64,000 nucleotides of DNA from Rana temporaria (lineage: Eukaryota; Chordata; Amphibia; Anura; Ranidae), in assembly GCF_905171775.1 (NCBI RefSeq), contig NC_053495.1, positions 109,979,909-110,043,908 on the forward strand. Direction: 5' to 3'. The notes under the pieces are model-generated. The model was not told the DNA's origin. It did no database searches and was given only the letters and a program-made list of their open reading frames with translations. This document shows positions 11,024 through 21,928 of the stretch, in pieces. The position numbers and the translations under genes were made by a program. Positions within the stretch are counted from its first letter, which is position 1; the number at the start of each line of letters is the position of its first letter.

Positions 11024-11228
11024 TAGCTGATGGAACGCAACGCGGGACGTACGAAAATTGAACTTCCTCTTTGAATCGCGTGGCCGTATGTTAAAACGTC
11101 ACTACGTTCGTGTTGGTTGACGAAAAAGTCCGAGTGTGTGTATGCTATGGGTGTGATCGGACAAATCAATTAAGTCAAAAATCCAAGGGAAATTTTGTTG
11201 GATGTCCGACCGTGTGTACGAGCCTTAA

Positions 11229-11506
11229 TATTACATTTTGGAAGAGAGAAGAAAGAGGCAACAGTATTACAACAGGAATTCCCGTTTTCCTGGGAGACAG
11301 AAGCACTGACATACTTGGGAATTAAATTAACACCTACCCTAGGAAAATTATATCAGGCCAACTTTATACCATTACAATGAAGTTAATTCCGAGTTAAAAA
11401 ATCTATCGAGGAGACCTAAGAAGGATAAATATATTAAAAATGGTGATTTTACCAAAAATACTATATACATTTCAAATGCTCCCGATAGAGATACCACAAT
11501 GTTTCT
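11229..11506 (+). pseudogene. L1/Tx1-like LINE ORF2 fragment, 3' half
   Basis: Continues the LINE frame from 3025: LHFGREKKE, then YLGIKLTPTLGKLYQ and, after a frameshift, a block matching the L1 connection domain (LPKILYTFQMLPIEIPQ). It is cut off at 11507 by a TTAA element. Confidence 0.8.
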
Positions 11507-12435
11507 TTAACCACTTAACCCCCGGACCATATTGCTGCCCAAAGACCAGAGCACTTTTTGCGATTCGGGACTGCGCCGCTTTAACTGACAATTGCGCGGT
11601 CGTGCGACGTGGCTCCCAAACAAAATTGGCGTCCTTTTTTCCCCACAAAAGAGCTTTCTTTTGGTGGTATTTGATCACCTCTGCGGTTTTTATTTTTTGC
11701 GCTATAAACAAAAATAGAGCGACAATTTTGAAAAAAATTCATATTTTTTACTTTTTGCTGTAATAAATATCCCCCAAAAATATATAAAAAAACATTTTTT
11801 TTCCTCAGTTTAGGCCGATACGTATTCTTCTACATATTTTTCGTAAAAAAAATCGCAATAAGCGTTTATTGATTGGTTTATGCAAAAGTTATAGCGTTTA
11901 CAAAATGGGGGGTATTTTTATGGCATTTTTATTAATATATTTTTTTTACTAGTAATGGCGGCGATCAGCGTTTTTTTTTTTGGTACTGCGACATTATGGC
12001 AAACACTTCGGACACTTTTGACACAATTTTGGGACCATTGGAATTTTTATAGCGATCAGTGCTATAAAAATGCATTGGATTACTATAAAAATGCCACTGG
12101 CAGTGAAGGGGTTAACACAAGGGGGCGGGAAGTATGTCCCTGGGTGTGTTCTTACTGGGGGGGTGTGGCCTCACTAGGGGAAACACTGATCAGCATTTCC
12201 CCCCTGACAGGACCGGGAGCTGTGTGTTTACACACACAGCTCCCGGTCCCCGCTCTGTAACGAGCAATCGCGGGTGCCCGGCGGCGGTCAAGCCCGCCGG
12301 GCACACTCTTGGTAGCGAGCAGGGGGCGTGCGCCCCTAGTGGCCACTCAAAGAGCCGCTGTATAGCTACGGGCTCTCGCCCAGGAGAGCCGACCTGCCGC
12401 CATAGAATGATGGCGGCTGGTCGGCAAGTAGTTAA
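11507..12435. mobile_element. TTAA-flanked CCACTT non-autonomous element
   Basis: Bounded by TTAA at 11507-11510 and 12432-12435. It starts CCACTTAACCCCCGGACC and contains the internal hairpin CCGGGAGCTGTGTG/CACACAGCTCCCGG near 12208-12250. Related copies lie at 18644-19604, 19866-20290 and 30837-31456. There is no transposase. A TTAA target suggests piggyBac or Kolobok mobilisation (inference). Confidence 0.8.
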
Positions 12436-12625
12436 AGCAGAGTTCCACCCAAAAATGGAACTTCCGCTTAATCCACTCCTCGCCCCCTTACATGCCACAT
12501 TTGGCATGTAATTTTTTTGAGGGGGGAGTGGGGGCTTCAGGAGGAGTGGGACTTCCTGTCCCACTTCCTCCTTCCGCCGAGGGGCTGGTAAGGCGAAAGC
12601 TTAATCGCCTTACTGATGCGCTCGT
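12432..12625. mobile_element. TTAA-type AAAGCRGAGTTCC element, truncated
   Basis: Begins at the same TTAA that closes the previous element, with AAGCAGAGTTCCACCCAAAA. It is related to the complete copy at 17970-18508 and the truncated one at 31453-31640. The right end is missing. Confidence 0.6.
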
Positions 12626-12843
12626 ATTAACTCCTGTGCAATGTAAATCGTACATATACAATCAAGCAAAAAACCTAGTGAGAAAACTCTTAATATATAT
12701 GTGAGTAGATCATGAAAAAAGTCCTGATGTTTGAATCAGTCAGTCTGCAGTGCTCCTTCCCTAATTGCCAAGCTCTCACTTCAATGTGATCAGGTTACAA
12801 CAACCTCCAGCAGCGATCAGATGTTTCCAGTTTCATTCAGTCA

Positions 12844-13165
12844 CATGCAAAAGAGGAGGAAAGGAAACATAGCGCAATATTGTACCATATAGATGTGGAT
12901 AAAGGTTGCACTTAGTGCACTCATGTATATTTTCTTATAATATATACAGGGTATGTTGCCGCTCAGTTTAAGTGGACTCTTCACTCGGGATAGACATCCA
13001 ATGGTCCGTCACTGTAGGCTCCTCCCCCACATGTATCGTCACTCGTCACGTGACTTAGTCATGGGTATTCTACCTAATAGAATAAAAAGAGGATGTATGT
13101 AAGATTTTAATACATTAATAGATTGTATACTAAGTATGTATATAGATTTTGTACAGTATTGGAAA
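12844..13165. mobile_element. fragment of CACGTGAC/ACGCGT retroposon family
   Basis: Carries ATAGCGCAATATTGTACC near its left edge and CGTCACTCGTCACGTGACTTA near 13038-13060, the same signature as the insertions at 42701-44908 and 48157-49462. There are no clean ends. Confidence 0.45.
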
Positions 13166-13231
13166 ATTGACTCAATAAAGTAAATATTAAATTAAAAGAA
13201 AAACAGTTTTCTAAGCATATGTACCTGTGCA

Positions 13232-13524
13232 GTGTAAACCCTACAATTTTAAATGTCCAAGTCCCTGGGCATGATTAGTGCTAACAGACATTAACATCAG
13301 GCCCTGGCTGCAATGAGCTTCCAATTTAAAGTCCAAAACTAACTTTCTTACATTAGAGACTATTTTGACAGGAGACAAATAAAATGGCAGCATGTCTTTG
13401 GATTGTGGTGAGAAATACACACAGGAAGAACATATAAATTTCAACAAAAGCATTAGCATGTTGGGAAATTGAACCAGCAACCTCAGTTAGACAGAATTTC
13501 TACCCACTTAGCCACCAGGCAGCC
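13232..13524 (-). mobile_element. tRNA-derived SINE, degenerate
   Basis: On the minus strand the head reads as a tRNA-like segment (A-box-like TGGCTAAGTGGGTAG, B-box-like GGTTCAATTTCC, about 13470-13524). It is followed by a body with the widespread AGACATGCTGCCATTTTATT phrase of vertebrate SINEs. The next element inserted at its 5' edge. Confidence 0.6.
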
Positions 13525-13527
13525 TTA

Positions 13528-13984
13528 GGCTCAATTCACACCTATGCATGTTGCTTTTTAGCGTTTTTGCAGTGCTTTTTGCGGTGCTTGCTGCGTTTTT
13601 TGACATGCGTTTTTACCGTGATTTTACCGCGATTTGCGTTTTGCTTTTTTATTTTTTTTTACATCAATTTAATTTTTTTTACATTTCCTTTAACAACCAG
13701 CTATAAACAGGGTAAAAAAAAATGCAAAACGCTAATCGCGGCAAAATCGCAGTAAAAACACGGTAAAAACGTGGTACTTGCGTTTTTGATGCGGGTCCAT
13801 TGAATTCTATTACATGCAAAACGCTGCTTTTTGCGGGGAAAAAAGTCCCCGACCCTTTCCAAAAACGCAGAGGCACAAAAGAGCATTGATGTGAACATGT
13901 TCCATAGGAACCCATGTTAAAAAATTTCCCTGCTTTTCTGCAAAATGAAAAATGCACCAAAAACGCATTAGTGTGAATCGAGCC
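13528..13984. mobile_element. GGCTCRATTCACAC-ended MITE
   Basis: TIRs are GGCTCAATTCACAC and GGCTCGATTCACAC with TSD TTA (13525-13527 and 13985-13987). The inside is a partial palindrome of GCGTTTTT/AAAAACGC motifs. There is no ORF. It belongs with the TTCACAC-ended group in this window. Confidence 0.85.
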
Positions 13985-14065
13985 TTACACATGTTCTCTG
14001 CATCTCTGTGGTGTGAACCAGCCCTAAGTCCATAGCCATGCTCAGTGTCACAAGCAATATACAAT

Positions 14066-14958
14066 ATATTGGCCTAAGTATTGGGACGCCTGCCTTTAAA
14101 TGCACATGAACTATGGAGGCATCCCAGTATTAGTCCGTAGGGATCAAAACTCATTTGGCCCACCCTTTGCAGCTATAACAGCTTCAACTCTTCTGGGAAG
14201 GCTGTCCACAAGGTTTAGGAATGTGTCTATGGGAATGTTTTACCATTCTTCCAAGTGCATTTGTGAGGTCAGGCACTGATGTTGGATGAGAAGGTCTGGC
14301 CTACAGTTTCCACTCGAATTCATCCCCAAGGTGTTCTGTTGTGTTGAGGTCAGGAATCTGTCCAGGCCAGTGAAGTTCCTCCACCCCAAACTCACTCATC
14401 CATGTCTTTATGGACCTTGCTTTGTGCACTGGCCCAAATTATTTGGTGGAGGGGGATTATGATGTGGGGTTGTTTTTCAGGGGTTGGGCTTGGTCACTTA
14501 GTTCCAGTGAAGGGAACTCTTAAGGCATCGGCATACCAAGACATTTCGGACATATGCATGCTCCCAACTTTGAGGCTGGCCCCTTTCTGTTCCAACATGA
14601 CTGCACACCAGTGCACAAAGCAAGGTCCATAAAGACATGGATGAGCGAGTTTGGGGTGGAAAAACTTGACTGGCCTGCACAGAGTCCTGACCTCAACCCG
14701 ATAGAACACCCATTGGCTGAATTAGAGCAGAGACTGCGAGCCAGGCCTCCTCATCCACCATACCTGGCCTCACAAATGCACTTCTGGAAGAATGATCAAA
14801 CATTCCATTAGACACACTAAACCTTATGGACAGAAGCTGTTATATCTGCAAAAGGTGGGCCAAATCAAATTTTAACCCTATGGACTAAGACTGGGCTGCC
14901 ATTAAAGTTCATGTGTGTGTAAAGGCAGGAGTCCCAATACTTTTGGCTAAATAGTGTA
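14066..14958. mobile_element. Tc1-like fold-back element
   Basis: Ends TATTGGCCTAAGTATTGGGA and its inverted partner TCCCAATACTTTTGGCTAAA, at TA. The left part (to about 14430) is the inverted complement of the right part (from about 14600), including sequence of the transposase C-terminus. The element is therefore a long hairpin around a central piece. Confidence 0.8.
14440..14814 (+). pseudogene. Tc1/mariner transposase remnant
   Basis: Two overlapping frames give the catalytic-domain C-terminal half: IMMWGCFSGVGLGHLVPV, then FQHDCTPVHKARSIKTW (second catalytic Asp) and WPAQSPDLNPIEHPLAELEQ (catalytic Glu). The N-terminal paired-like DNA-binding domain and the first Asp are absent, and a frameshift separates the blocks. 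Not functional. Confidence 0.85.
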
Positions 14959-15077
14959 TCTGGCAAGATTAACAATGGTGGTAGAACCTCCTACACATAA
15001 ATACTACATTTAGACATGGTTATAGGACCTGGGAGATGAGACATCTTCTCTACATGTTTGGGATTCAAACCCAGACA
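14959..15077 (-). mobile_element. tRNA-like SINE, first half
   Basis: The minus strand of 15055-15075 carries the B-box-like GGGTTTGAATCCC. Its A-box half lies beyond the hAT insertion at 17032-17072 (TGGCTTAGAGGTTAGG on the minus strand). A direct repeat ACCTCCTACACATAAATACT also occurs here (about 14990) and again near 17083. Confidence 0.6.
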
Positions 15078-15558
15078 CTCAGGCACAGGGCTGCTGATAG
15101 GGCAGTACAACCAGCCCTGTTGTACTGGGCCTGCCCACCTTCAACTACACAGTGGGGCCCGGGCATCATTACAGTTTGTTACTGCATTTACAAAACTCCT
15201 CTGCCGCTCCTCCTTGCTTACAGTGGGGGATTATATAATTTTCCTAGAGGGGAGTGCAGGCGCAGCGGAGGGACTATTTCTTTATTTTCGGGCACATGTA
15301 CATCATGCCGCCCCACTATTTTATTAGTCCTGACTGGCAGAGTGATACAGAGATTCTCCATGCGTCTCCCGGCTGCAATCGTCAAGAGATATGATGAAGT
15401 GAAGTTGTCAGCGGCTGCCAGGGGAGAGCAGGAGGAGATCATGGCTGCAATGGACACAGTGAGTAGGGAATAGAGGATAGAATACTCCCTGTGTCCTATC
15501 ATGTATCTCACAGCAAAGCAGATTATCAGCATTACAATTATCACACAGGTAGCACAAT

Positions 15559-15718
15559 AAGCAGGTGCTCTATAATGGTTCTATCATGGCTCTGTGTCAC
15601 ATTGCTTTTGGGTGCTGACTTTGTTATAGTTGTGCTTTGTTACAGTCATACAGCCATAAGTTAACAAAGTCAGCACTCAAAAGCAATGTGACAGAGCCAT
15701 GATAGAGTACCTGCTTTT
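15559..15718. repeat. 160-bp hairpin
   Basis: AAGCAGGTGCTCTAT..TCTATCATGGCTCTGT pairs with ACAGAGCCATGATAGAGTACCTGCTT at the other end; the loop is about 20-30 bp. Confidence 0.8.
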
Positions 15719-15884
15719 ATTGCTTACTGTGCTTCCTGTGTGATTATCAAGAAGGAATGATACCGCTCTAAGTGATTATCATAATGCTGATGATCATAAG
15801 AAACAGTGAGATGCTTTACACTTCATTTGGGGGAGCATTAAACATGCAACAGAGCTGCATTTTTACTAGGGAAAAATGTAGTTG

Positions 15885-16283
15885 CGCTAAAAATAATAAA
15901 CAATACTTATAAAAGTGTCAATGTCCAATTATGTGAACCACAAATGGAGTAGGTTTAATTAAACCACATAGGTAATTGAAAGTCCTATTGGCAAAGTTAT
16001 CCAGACAGAAGGTGCAATAGAAATAATCCGCTTGTGAATCAGAACACTCATAAACCACCACCAACAGGAATCACCATAAGGAATGCAGGCTTACCAGAAG
16101 GCAGGCATAACCAGCTTGCGGCTGTAAAACCTCAGCCCGGGCCTTTGTAAAGGGACTGCAACATATATCGGTACACTTTGGATCCTCCAGGTAAGCGTTG
16201 ATGATAGCAGGACCCGGAAAAAACAAGGCTCACAATGGTGAAGTACCGTAGGATAAAGGTTTTTTACTGCTCCCCAAACCAAT
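15885..16283. mobile_element. retroposon fragment related to the CACGTGAC/ACGCGT family
   Basis: Shares GTTGCGCTAAAAATAAT and GGAATGCAGGCTTACC with the copy at 48157-49462 (GATGCAGGCTTACC). It is truncated and lies inside the hAT element. Confidence 0.45.
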
Positions 16284-16288
16284 CCCCT

Positions 16289-16820
16289 TTAACTGCTTCC
16301 CGTCCAGCAACGTACCAGTACATCACTGGAGTGGAAGGGTGATATTTTGGTCATCACTACAGCAATGATCAAGATATCATTTTTTAGCCCCAGCAATTCT
16401 GCACAAAGTAAAAGTAATCCTAGTGGCTAAGAAGCCCCTGGATTACTTTTACAGACAGTAGAAGGGGGTCACATGAGCACATTTACTGCTTTTAAGATGT
16501 GACCAGTAGCATCCGGTTCCCGGGACATAGTGAGAGGGATGGATGTTGTTCCTCCCACTGTGTGACGTCAGAAACTGGAAGTGACAAGGGTTTTATCACT
16601 GCTGGTTTTATCACCGGCTTGAACAAGCATCTGATCAAACTGATAATGGTTTGATCAGATGCTTTGGTGGCCAGAGGACAGATATGGGGTCTAAAAGACC
16701 TCATATCTCTCCATAAACAGGACCTGTCAGGGCCCATGCTATCACAAGCAATGTTGTTCATTAAATGTAAAGATACAGCATAAGTTTTTTTTTGTTTTTC
16801 ATTTTTAATAAAATACAATT
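16289..16820. mobile_element. TTAA-type GCTTCCCGTCC element, truncated
   Basis: Starts TTAACTGCTTCCCGTCCAGC; internally it has the hairpin-prone TGATCAAACTGATAATGGTT segment. The right end is not found. The open frame here shows no family signature. Confidence 0.45.
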
Positions 16821-17031
16821 TAAAAGAAGTTTAAACTGCCCCCTCTCCTTCGTGCTTATTAATTGCAAACACATTTATTGGCTCCACATGCATATATAAA
16901 TGGCAACAAACTTGCATTTTTTTCAAGCTGGGGGCGGGGCCAGGGGTGGGATCAAGGGCGTGGTTGAAGGGGGCCCCGTCAGGTAGGCTGTACAGGGCCC
17001 CATGATTTCTAACAGCGGCCCTGCTCAGGGA

Positions 17032-17105
17032 TACCAAGCAGAAGTCCTAACCTCTAAGCCACGGAGCTGTCACATGTGAGAACCCCCTACACATAAATAC
17101 TGCAT
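17032..17105 (-). mobile_element. tRNA-like SINE, second half
   Basis: The minus strand contains A-box-like TGGCTTAGAGGTTAGG. It joins the piece ending at 15085 when the hAT element and one 8-bp repeat are removed. Confidence 0.6.
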
Positions 17106-17631
17106 TTATTTGGACATACAGGTGATGGAATTACATTACTCAAGAATTCTTCTTGATTTATTCTGTGATATTTGGTGGTTCTTTGTGTAGAATAGTGATA
17201 TTACACTCAAATTTTTGGGAATTACATTTTGATTTTGGATGTTGGTGCACATATCAAATTTTTGGGGCTCAAATTCTGATTATTTGGAAATAAAAAAAAG
17301 CCCAGAAATTGTGATTCATTTAAAATTTGCATCAGCAATGGTATCGTTTGTGCTTTGTAAAGACACCTGTGTGAGTTTGGGTAAAGATTGTTGTGAGATG
17401 GAGAGTAAATAGTGAAAGTGACAAAGAAAAATATATTTTACCAAAACATCAAAACATTCAACATTCTAGTATTCTTAAAAACAAAATATTTTATGTAGTA
17501 GCAACAATGTTGCAAAGAAAAATTTATTTCAGAGAAAGATACAGTTTATCTTAATTAAAATCAAGATTTCATCAACATTAAAAGGATTTATTTGTGAAAG
17601 TTACAATTGTATCATTAGAATCAATGGCTAA
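17106..17631. other. AT-rich spacer
   Basis: No ORF of note, no TIR and no recognisable domain. Confidence 0.5.
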
Positions 17632-17935
17632 TGCCTTGTACACACAATCGGTTTTCCCGGCAGTAAAAAGTCCGCTGGGAAAACCGAGAACCTGCTCGGT
17701 ACCTTTTTCCCCCTACACACGGCCGGTTTTCCAGACGGGAAAACTGCCATGAGAGTTTTGGTCAGGAAACCCGGCCGTGTGTATGCTCCACCGCAGTGTT
17801 CACCCTAGGGAAACTGCCGGCTTAAAAAAAACATTTTTCCCACCAGGATTCCCCACGGTTTTCCTGTCGGGAAAACTGCGATGGAGCATACACTTGGCCG
17901 GACATCCCGGCCAAAACAAAAACTGTCATCTCTAA
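17632..17935. mobile_element. GTACACAC-type MITE, imperfect ends
   Basis: Starts GCCTTGTACACACAATCGG and contains CACACGGCCGGTTTTCC paired with GGAAACCCGGCCGTGTGT. The right end has decayed (TACACTTGGCCGG). Confidence 0.6.
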
Positions 17936-17969
17936 TTTTGGTATTTACAATAACTCTTGGTAAATTTAG

Positions 17970-18508
17970 TTAAAGTGGAGTTCCACCCATAAATATAACA
18001 TTACATCAGTAGTTTTAAAAAAATGTCATTAGTCCTTTAAGAATTTTTTTTTTTTTTTTAGATGCCTTCAAAGTGTTGTTGCTAGGCAGAATAGTTAATC
18101 TTCCCTCTTCCTGAACCTAGGTGCTTAACCTACACCGCACAGACTCCTGGGAATGTAGTGGGTGTAACTTTCCAGGAGTCTCTGCACTCCCCAGTCTCGA
18201 AGAATCATGTGACTTGGACAGTACAGGTGCTGAAACCTGATCTGAAACCTATTACACTGCTTGTGCAGCACTGAGCATGTGCGAGATCTGCACGGCTGAA
18301 ATCCAGGAAGTCATACAGTCTGGCTTCAAGATGCCAACATCTAAGATGGCCCCAGTCAATTTCTATTTTATAAAGTGTCTAAATGCTGTAACAACCTAAC
18401 AAAACGGACCTTAGTTTACAGACTAACTTTACTAGAATACATTAAGCTTGTGTATTACAGGGGTATTTATATTTAAAAAGTGAAATTGTGGCCGGAACTC
18501 CGCTTTAA
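17970..18508. mobile_element. TTAA-flanked AAAGYGGAGTTCC element
   Basis: TTAA at 17970-17973 and 18505-18508. Ends AGTGGAGTTCCACCC and GGCCGGAACTCCGCT are inverted. Short and non-coding. Confidence 0.8.
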
Positions 18509-18643
18509 GTTGAGTTAAAATTAGAGGTATTTGCAAGTCTGAGCATGCTCAGTTGTGCTGGCGCCTAGTTGTCCAAAAACTATTTTTAAAGATATTTCAG
18601 TATAGAAATCACTTTTTTTCACACAGTTTAAAAGCAGATTATA

Positions 18644-19604
18644 TTAAACCACTTGCTTACTGGGCACATATACCCCCTTCCTGACCAGGCGAAATTTCAG
18701 CTTTCAGCACTGTTATGCTTTGAATGACAATTGCGCGGTCGTTGCGACATGGCTCCCAAACAAAATTGACGCATTTTTTTCCCACAAATACAGCTTTCTT
18801 TTGGTGGTATTTGATCATCTCTGCGGTTTTTATTTTTTGCGCTATAAACAAAAAAATACTGACAATTTTGAAAAAAACACAATATTTTTTACTTTTTGCT
18901 ATAATAAATATCCATTTTTTTTAAAAAAAACTATTTTTTCCCTCAGTTTAGGCCGATACGTATTCTTCTACATATTTTTTTGGGGTAAAAAATAGCAATA
19001 AGCGTATAGTGATTGGTTTGCGCAAAAGTTATAGCGTCTACAAAATAGGGGATAGAATTATGATTTTCTTTTAATATTTTTTTTTTACTAGTAATGGCGG
19101 CTATTTTTGTCAGGACTGCGATATTACAGCGGACACATCGGACACTTTTGGCACATTTTTGGGACCATTCACATTTATACAGCGAACAGTGCTATGAAAC
19201 TGCACTGATTACTGTATTAATGTGACTGGCAGGGAAGGGGTTAACACTAGGGGGCGATCAAGGGTTTAAATGTGTGCCCTGCTAGGTGATTCTTACTGTG
19301 GGGGGAGGGGACTGACTGGGGGAGATGACCGATGAGTGTCCCTTTATACAAGGGACACACTATTGGTCTCCTCGCCCTGACAGAACGGGGATCTGTGTGT
19401 TTACACACACAGATCCACATCTCTGGCTCTGTGACTGCCGATCACGGGTACCTGGCGGACATCACGGCCGCCAGGCACGCGCATCGGCACCCGAGTGACG
19501 CGGCGGGCACGTGCGTGCACCCCCCAGTCATATGACGTCCTCCCGGCTTTGTAGAGCCACCTTGTGGCCGTCATACTACAATGGCCCGGGTCCGAAGTGG
19601 TTAA
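18644..19604. mobile_element. TTAA-flanked CCACTT element
   Basis: TTAAACCACTTGC at the left and GAAGTGGTTAA at the right. Internally it is collinear with 11507-12435, including the ATCTGTGTGTTTACACACACAGAT hairpin region. Confidence 0.85.
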
Positions 19605-19865
19605 ATAATATACCGCTTATTTCAGTACCATTTAGCCAATTATATCATGCTCTAAACAATATTTCCATTTGCAATTCTGCAGCCTCTTAGCAGAGTTAGG
19701 ATTTGGGCGCTATTTGGATTCTGGAAGCTATAGTAAATTCAATTTTGGGATTATTTTCTCTCCAGTGCTATAGTGAATACTGTTTTAGTGCTAATTAGCA
19801 CTAATTCACGGCAATTTGCGGTAATTTGCGCTAATTAGCACTGCTGCGCTATAGTAAATGACCCC
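19605..19865. other. no recognisable feature
   Basis: AT-rich sequence with a short GCTAATTAGCACTAATT repeat near 19788-19850. Confidence 0.4.
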
Positions 19866-20290
19866 CGATATATTTTACTTTTTGCTATAATAAATATCCC
19901 AATTTAAAAAAAAAATAAAAAATTCCCGTCAATTTAGGCCGATATGTATTCTTCTACATATTTTTGGTAATTCGCTGGCAGGAAAGGGGTTTCCCTAGGT
20001 GTGTTATAACTGTAGGAGGGATGGGACTAACTAGGGAAATACTTAGAATGAACACACGATCTGTTTCCTCTCCCCTGAGAGAACCGGCATCTGTGTGTTT
20101 ACACACACAGATTCCGATTCTCGCTCTGTCACGAGCAATCGCAGGTCATCACGCCTGCCAGCACTCGCATCGGTTCCAGTTTCGCCCCGCGGGCACTTGA
20201 GCATTCCTATGGCGACGCGCACACCCCCTAGTGGTCAAAAGGCAAACCAACGTACAGCTATGTTGGTTCGCCCAGGGGAGCCAACCTGCA
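19866..20290. mobile_element. internal fragment of the CCACTT element family
   Basis: Collinear with the second half of 18644-19604 from TTTACTTTTTGCTATAATAA onward, but lacking both ends. Confidence 0.7.
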
Positions 20291-20447
20291 ACAGTACAAT
20301 TGTTTTGATCTGAATCCATTCTATGCATTAAAATAAAAAGGCCTTATGTGTGCAGCAGCCCCCCTCAGTCCTCCTAATACTTACAAGAGCCTAGGCTGTC
20401 CGGGACTATCTTTCCTCATTGGCTGAGACAGCCAAAATCAATCAAAA

Positions 20448-20861
20448 GGCCGGTACACACGATCGGATTTTCTGACAACAATTGTGTGATGGCAGGGTAA
20501 TTGTACATTTGTATGTTCCATCAGACAATTCTTGTCGGAATTTCCGACAACAAATGTTGTTGGATAGCTTCCTCTCAAATTTTCCGACAACAAATGTGTT
20601 CCGTCGGATTATCCGATCGTGTGTACACAAGTCCGTCGGTATAAAATCCAAAGTACAAACACGCATGCTCCAAACCAATACTAACTATAGCACAACATTA
20701 GCAAAAGTTGCCCAAAGGGTGGTGCTAAAGAGCAGAAACACCACATTGTTTTGTGAATGTTGTCTGAAAAAGTTCTGCCGTTTGTATGCAGAACAAGTTC
20801 ACAAGGCCAATGCCCTCCGCACAAAATTCCACGGATTTGTCCGATGGAAATCCGATTGTGT
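20448..20861. mobile_element. GTACACACGATCGGA-type MITE, right end split by an LTR
   Basis: Starts GGCCGGTACACACGATCGG. The right end reads ATCCGATTGTGT and continues after the solo LTR at 21929-21941 as TGTGTTTGAGGCT, matching the expected GTGTGTACGAGGCC-like end. Confidence 0.7.
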
Positions 20862-20862
20862 A

Positions 20863-21928
20863 TGTAGCGGGCAGCTATTTATTTTTTTGCTGGCCCTGCT
20901 TTAAATTTAGAGGTTAGTCAGAGGATTAGTTACCTCTGACATATTTTGTTTTCAAATTTGGACCTCTGTTCCAGCCGTGGCTGTACTTCAGGTGAACACT
21001 ATTGTTGTCTGGGGGTGTCAGTTCCACCCCAGGCCAAGGGTGGCAGCAGTCAGATCCAGGTGTGTTGGGTATTCTTTCTCAGCGGCTAATCAGTGGGGGT
21101 TGATCGCCTCGCTGTGCATGCTGGGGAGGGGTATTTAAGGTACAGACGTCACGGTTCTGGGTCGTTGTCATCTGCCCTGGGCAGTCGTCCCACCACCCCT
21201 GTGTGTGGCCCTCCTGGCCGGGGATTGTGTGTTCAGAGTTTCCTGGCTCCGGGACCACGTTGGTCTGGAGTCGTGTCTTGCCGAGCAGGCCCAGTAGTCA
21301 GACTGGGTTTGCACTGACAAAGTGGTCCTGCGCTATCCATCCTAGAGGGAGGAAGCCACTGAATGAAGTACCTGTCTGGAGAGCACCCAGCACGAGGCTG
21401 GTACACTCAGGGAGGCCTGAACTTCATTCAAGGACACATTACTACTGAAAGGCTGAGCATAGATCGCCCGTCAGTTTCCTGCTTTCACAAGTTACTACAG
21501 AAGAGATCCGGGTGCTTAATCCTAAAGTGAGAGGATTCTGGACCGAACGTGTCTCCACCTTTGGGAAGGTCAGTGGCAGAGACTGTACCAAGATTCCGTG
21601 TGGCGCCCTGGCTGCTAGGACTAGTGAGAGAGGTCTATCCAGGGGCACACTGCCCACTCTGGCTAGAGTGGCGACGAGAGTTTATGTCTGGAAGCAGGAG
21701 TGCTTCTTATCAAGTTCTACACCTGAACCTATTACCTATACCCTATTTCATCTCTTCAATCCATTGTTCGTTCTTTTACCACGTTTGGTAAATAAAGCAG
21801 AGAAAAAGGAACGCAACGTGTGGACATTGACTTTGTTTCAGCTCTCATCCAGTACCCTAGACGACAGAGAAATAGAGGTGACATGCTGCCCGAATTAAAC
21901 CAGCAGCTCCTTCGGGGGTAGTGCTACA
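20863..21928 (+). mobile_element. solo LTR
   Basis: Begins TGTAGCGGGC and ends GTGCTACA, so it has inverted TGTAGC/GCTACA termini. It contains a TATTTAAG box (21132-21139) and AATAAA (21790-21795) in the order expected of U3-R-U5 on the plus strand. A TGTGT repeat flanks it (20857-20861 and 21929-21933), offset by one base on the left. No internal region or second LTR remains. The open frames inside do not look like protein genes. Confidence 0.8.

Larger units (their letters stand above)
3029..11225. mobile_element. Harbinger/PIF DNA transposon, apparently complete, three genes
   Basis: An 8.2-kb element with TIRs beginning AGCCCCGTACACACGGTCGG (left) and AGGCTCGTACACACGGTCGG (right, reverse complement). 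It is flanked by the 3-bp duplication TAA (3026-3028 and 11226-11228), as expected for Harbinger. It carries a MADF protein gene (minus), a Myb/SANT-like gene (plus) and a HARBI1-type transposase gene (minus), each open across GT-AG introns. The transposase and Myb-like pair is the known Harbinger core; the two proteins cooperate in nuclear import and TIR recognition in characterised family members. The MADF gene is extra. The insertion lies in a LINE fragment whose frame is restored when the element and one TAA are removed. Confidence 0.95.
15086..17023. mobile_element. hAT-type non-autonomous element
   Basis: TIRs are CAGGGCTGCTGATAG and CAGGGCCGCTGTTAG, with 8-bp duplications CTCAGGCA / CTCAGGGA (15078-15085 and 17024-17031, one mismatch). 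It inserted in the tRNA-like part of a SINE. No transposase is seen. It contains a hairpin and fragments of two other repeat families, listed separately. A 3' fragment of the same family lies at 40988-41131. Confidence 0.85.

Noticed and set aside
21093..21898. Several plus-strand ORFs
   Set aside because: All lie within the solo LTR and overlap TATA and polyadenylation signals; no domain.
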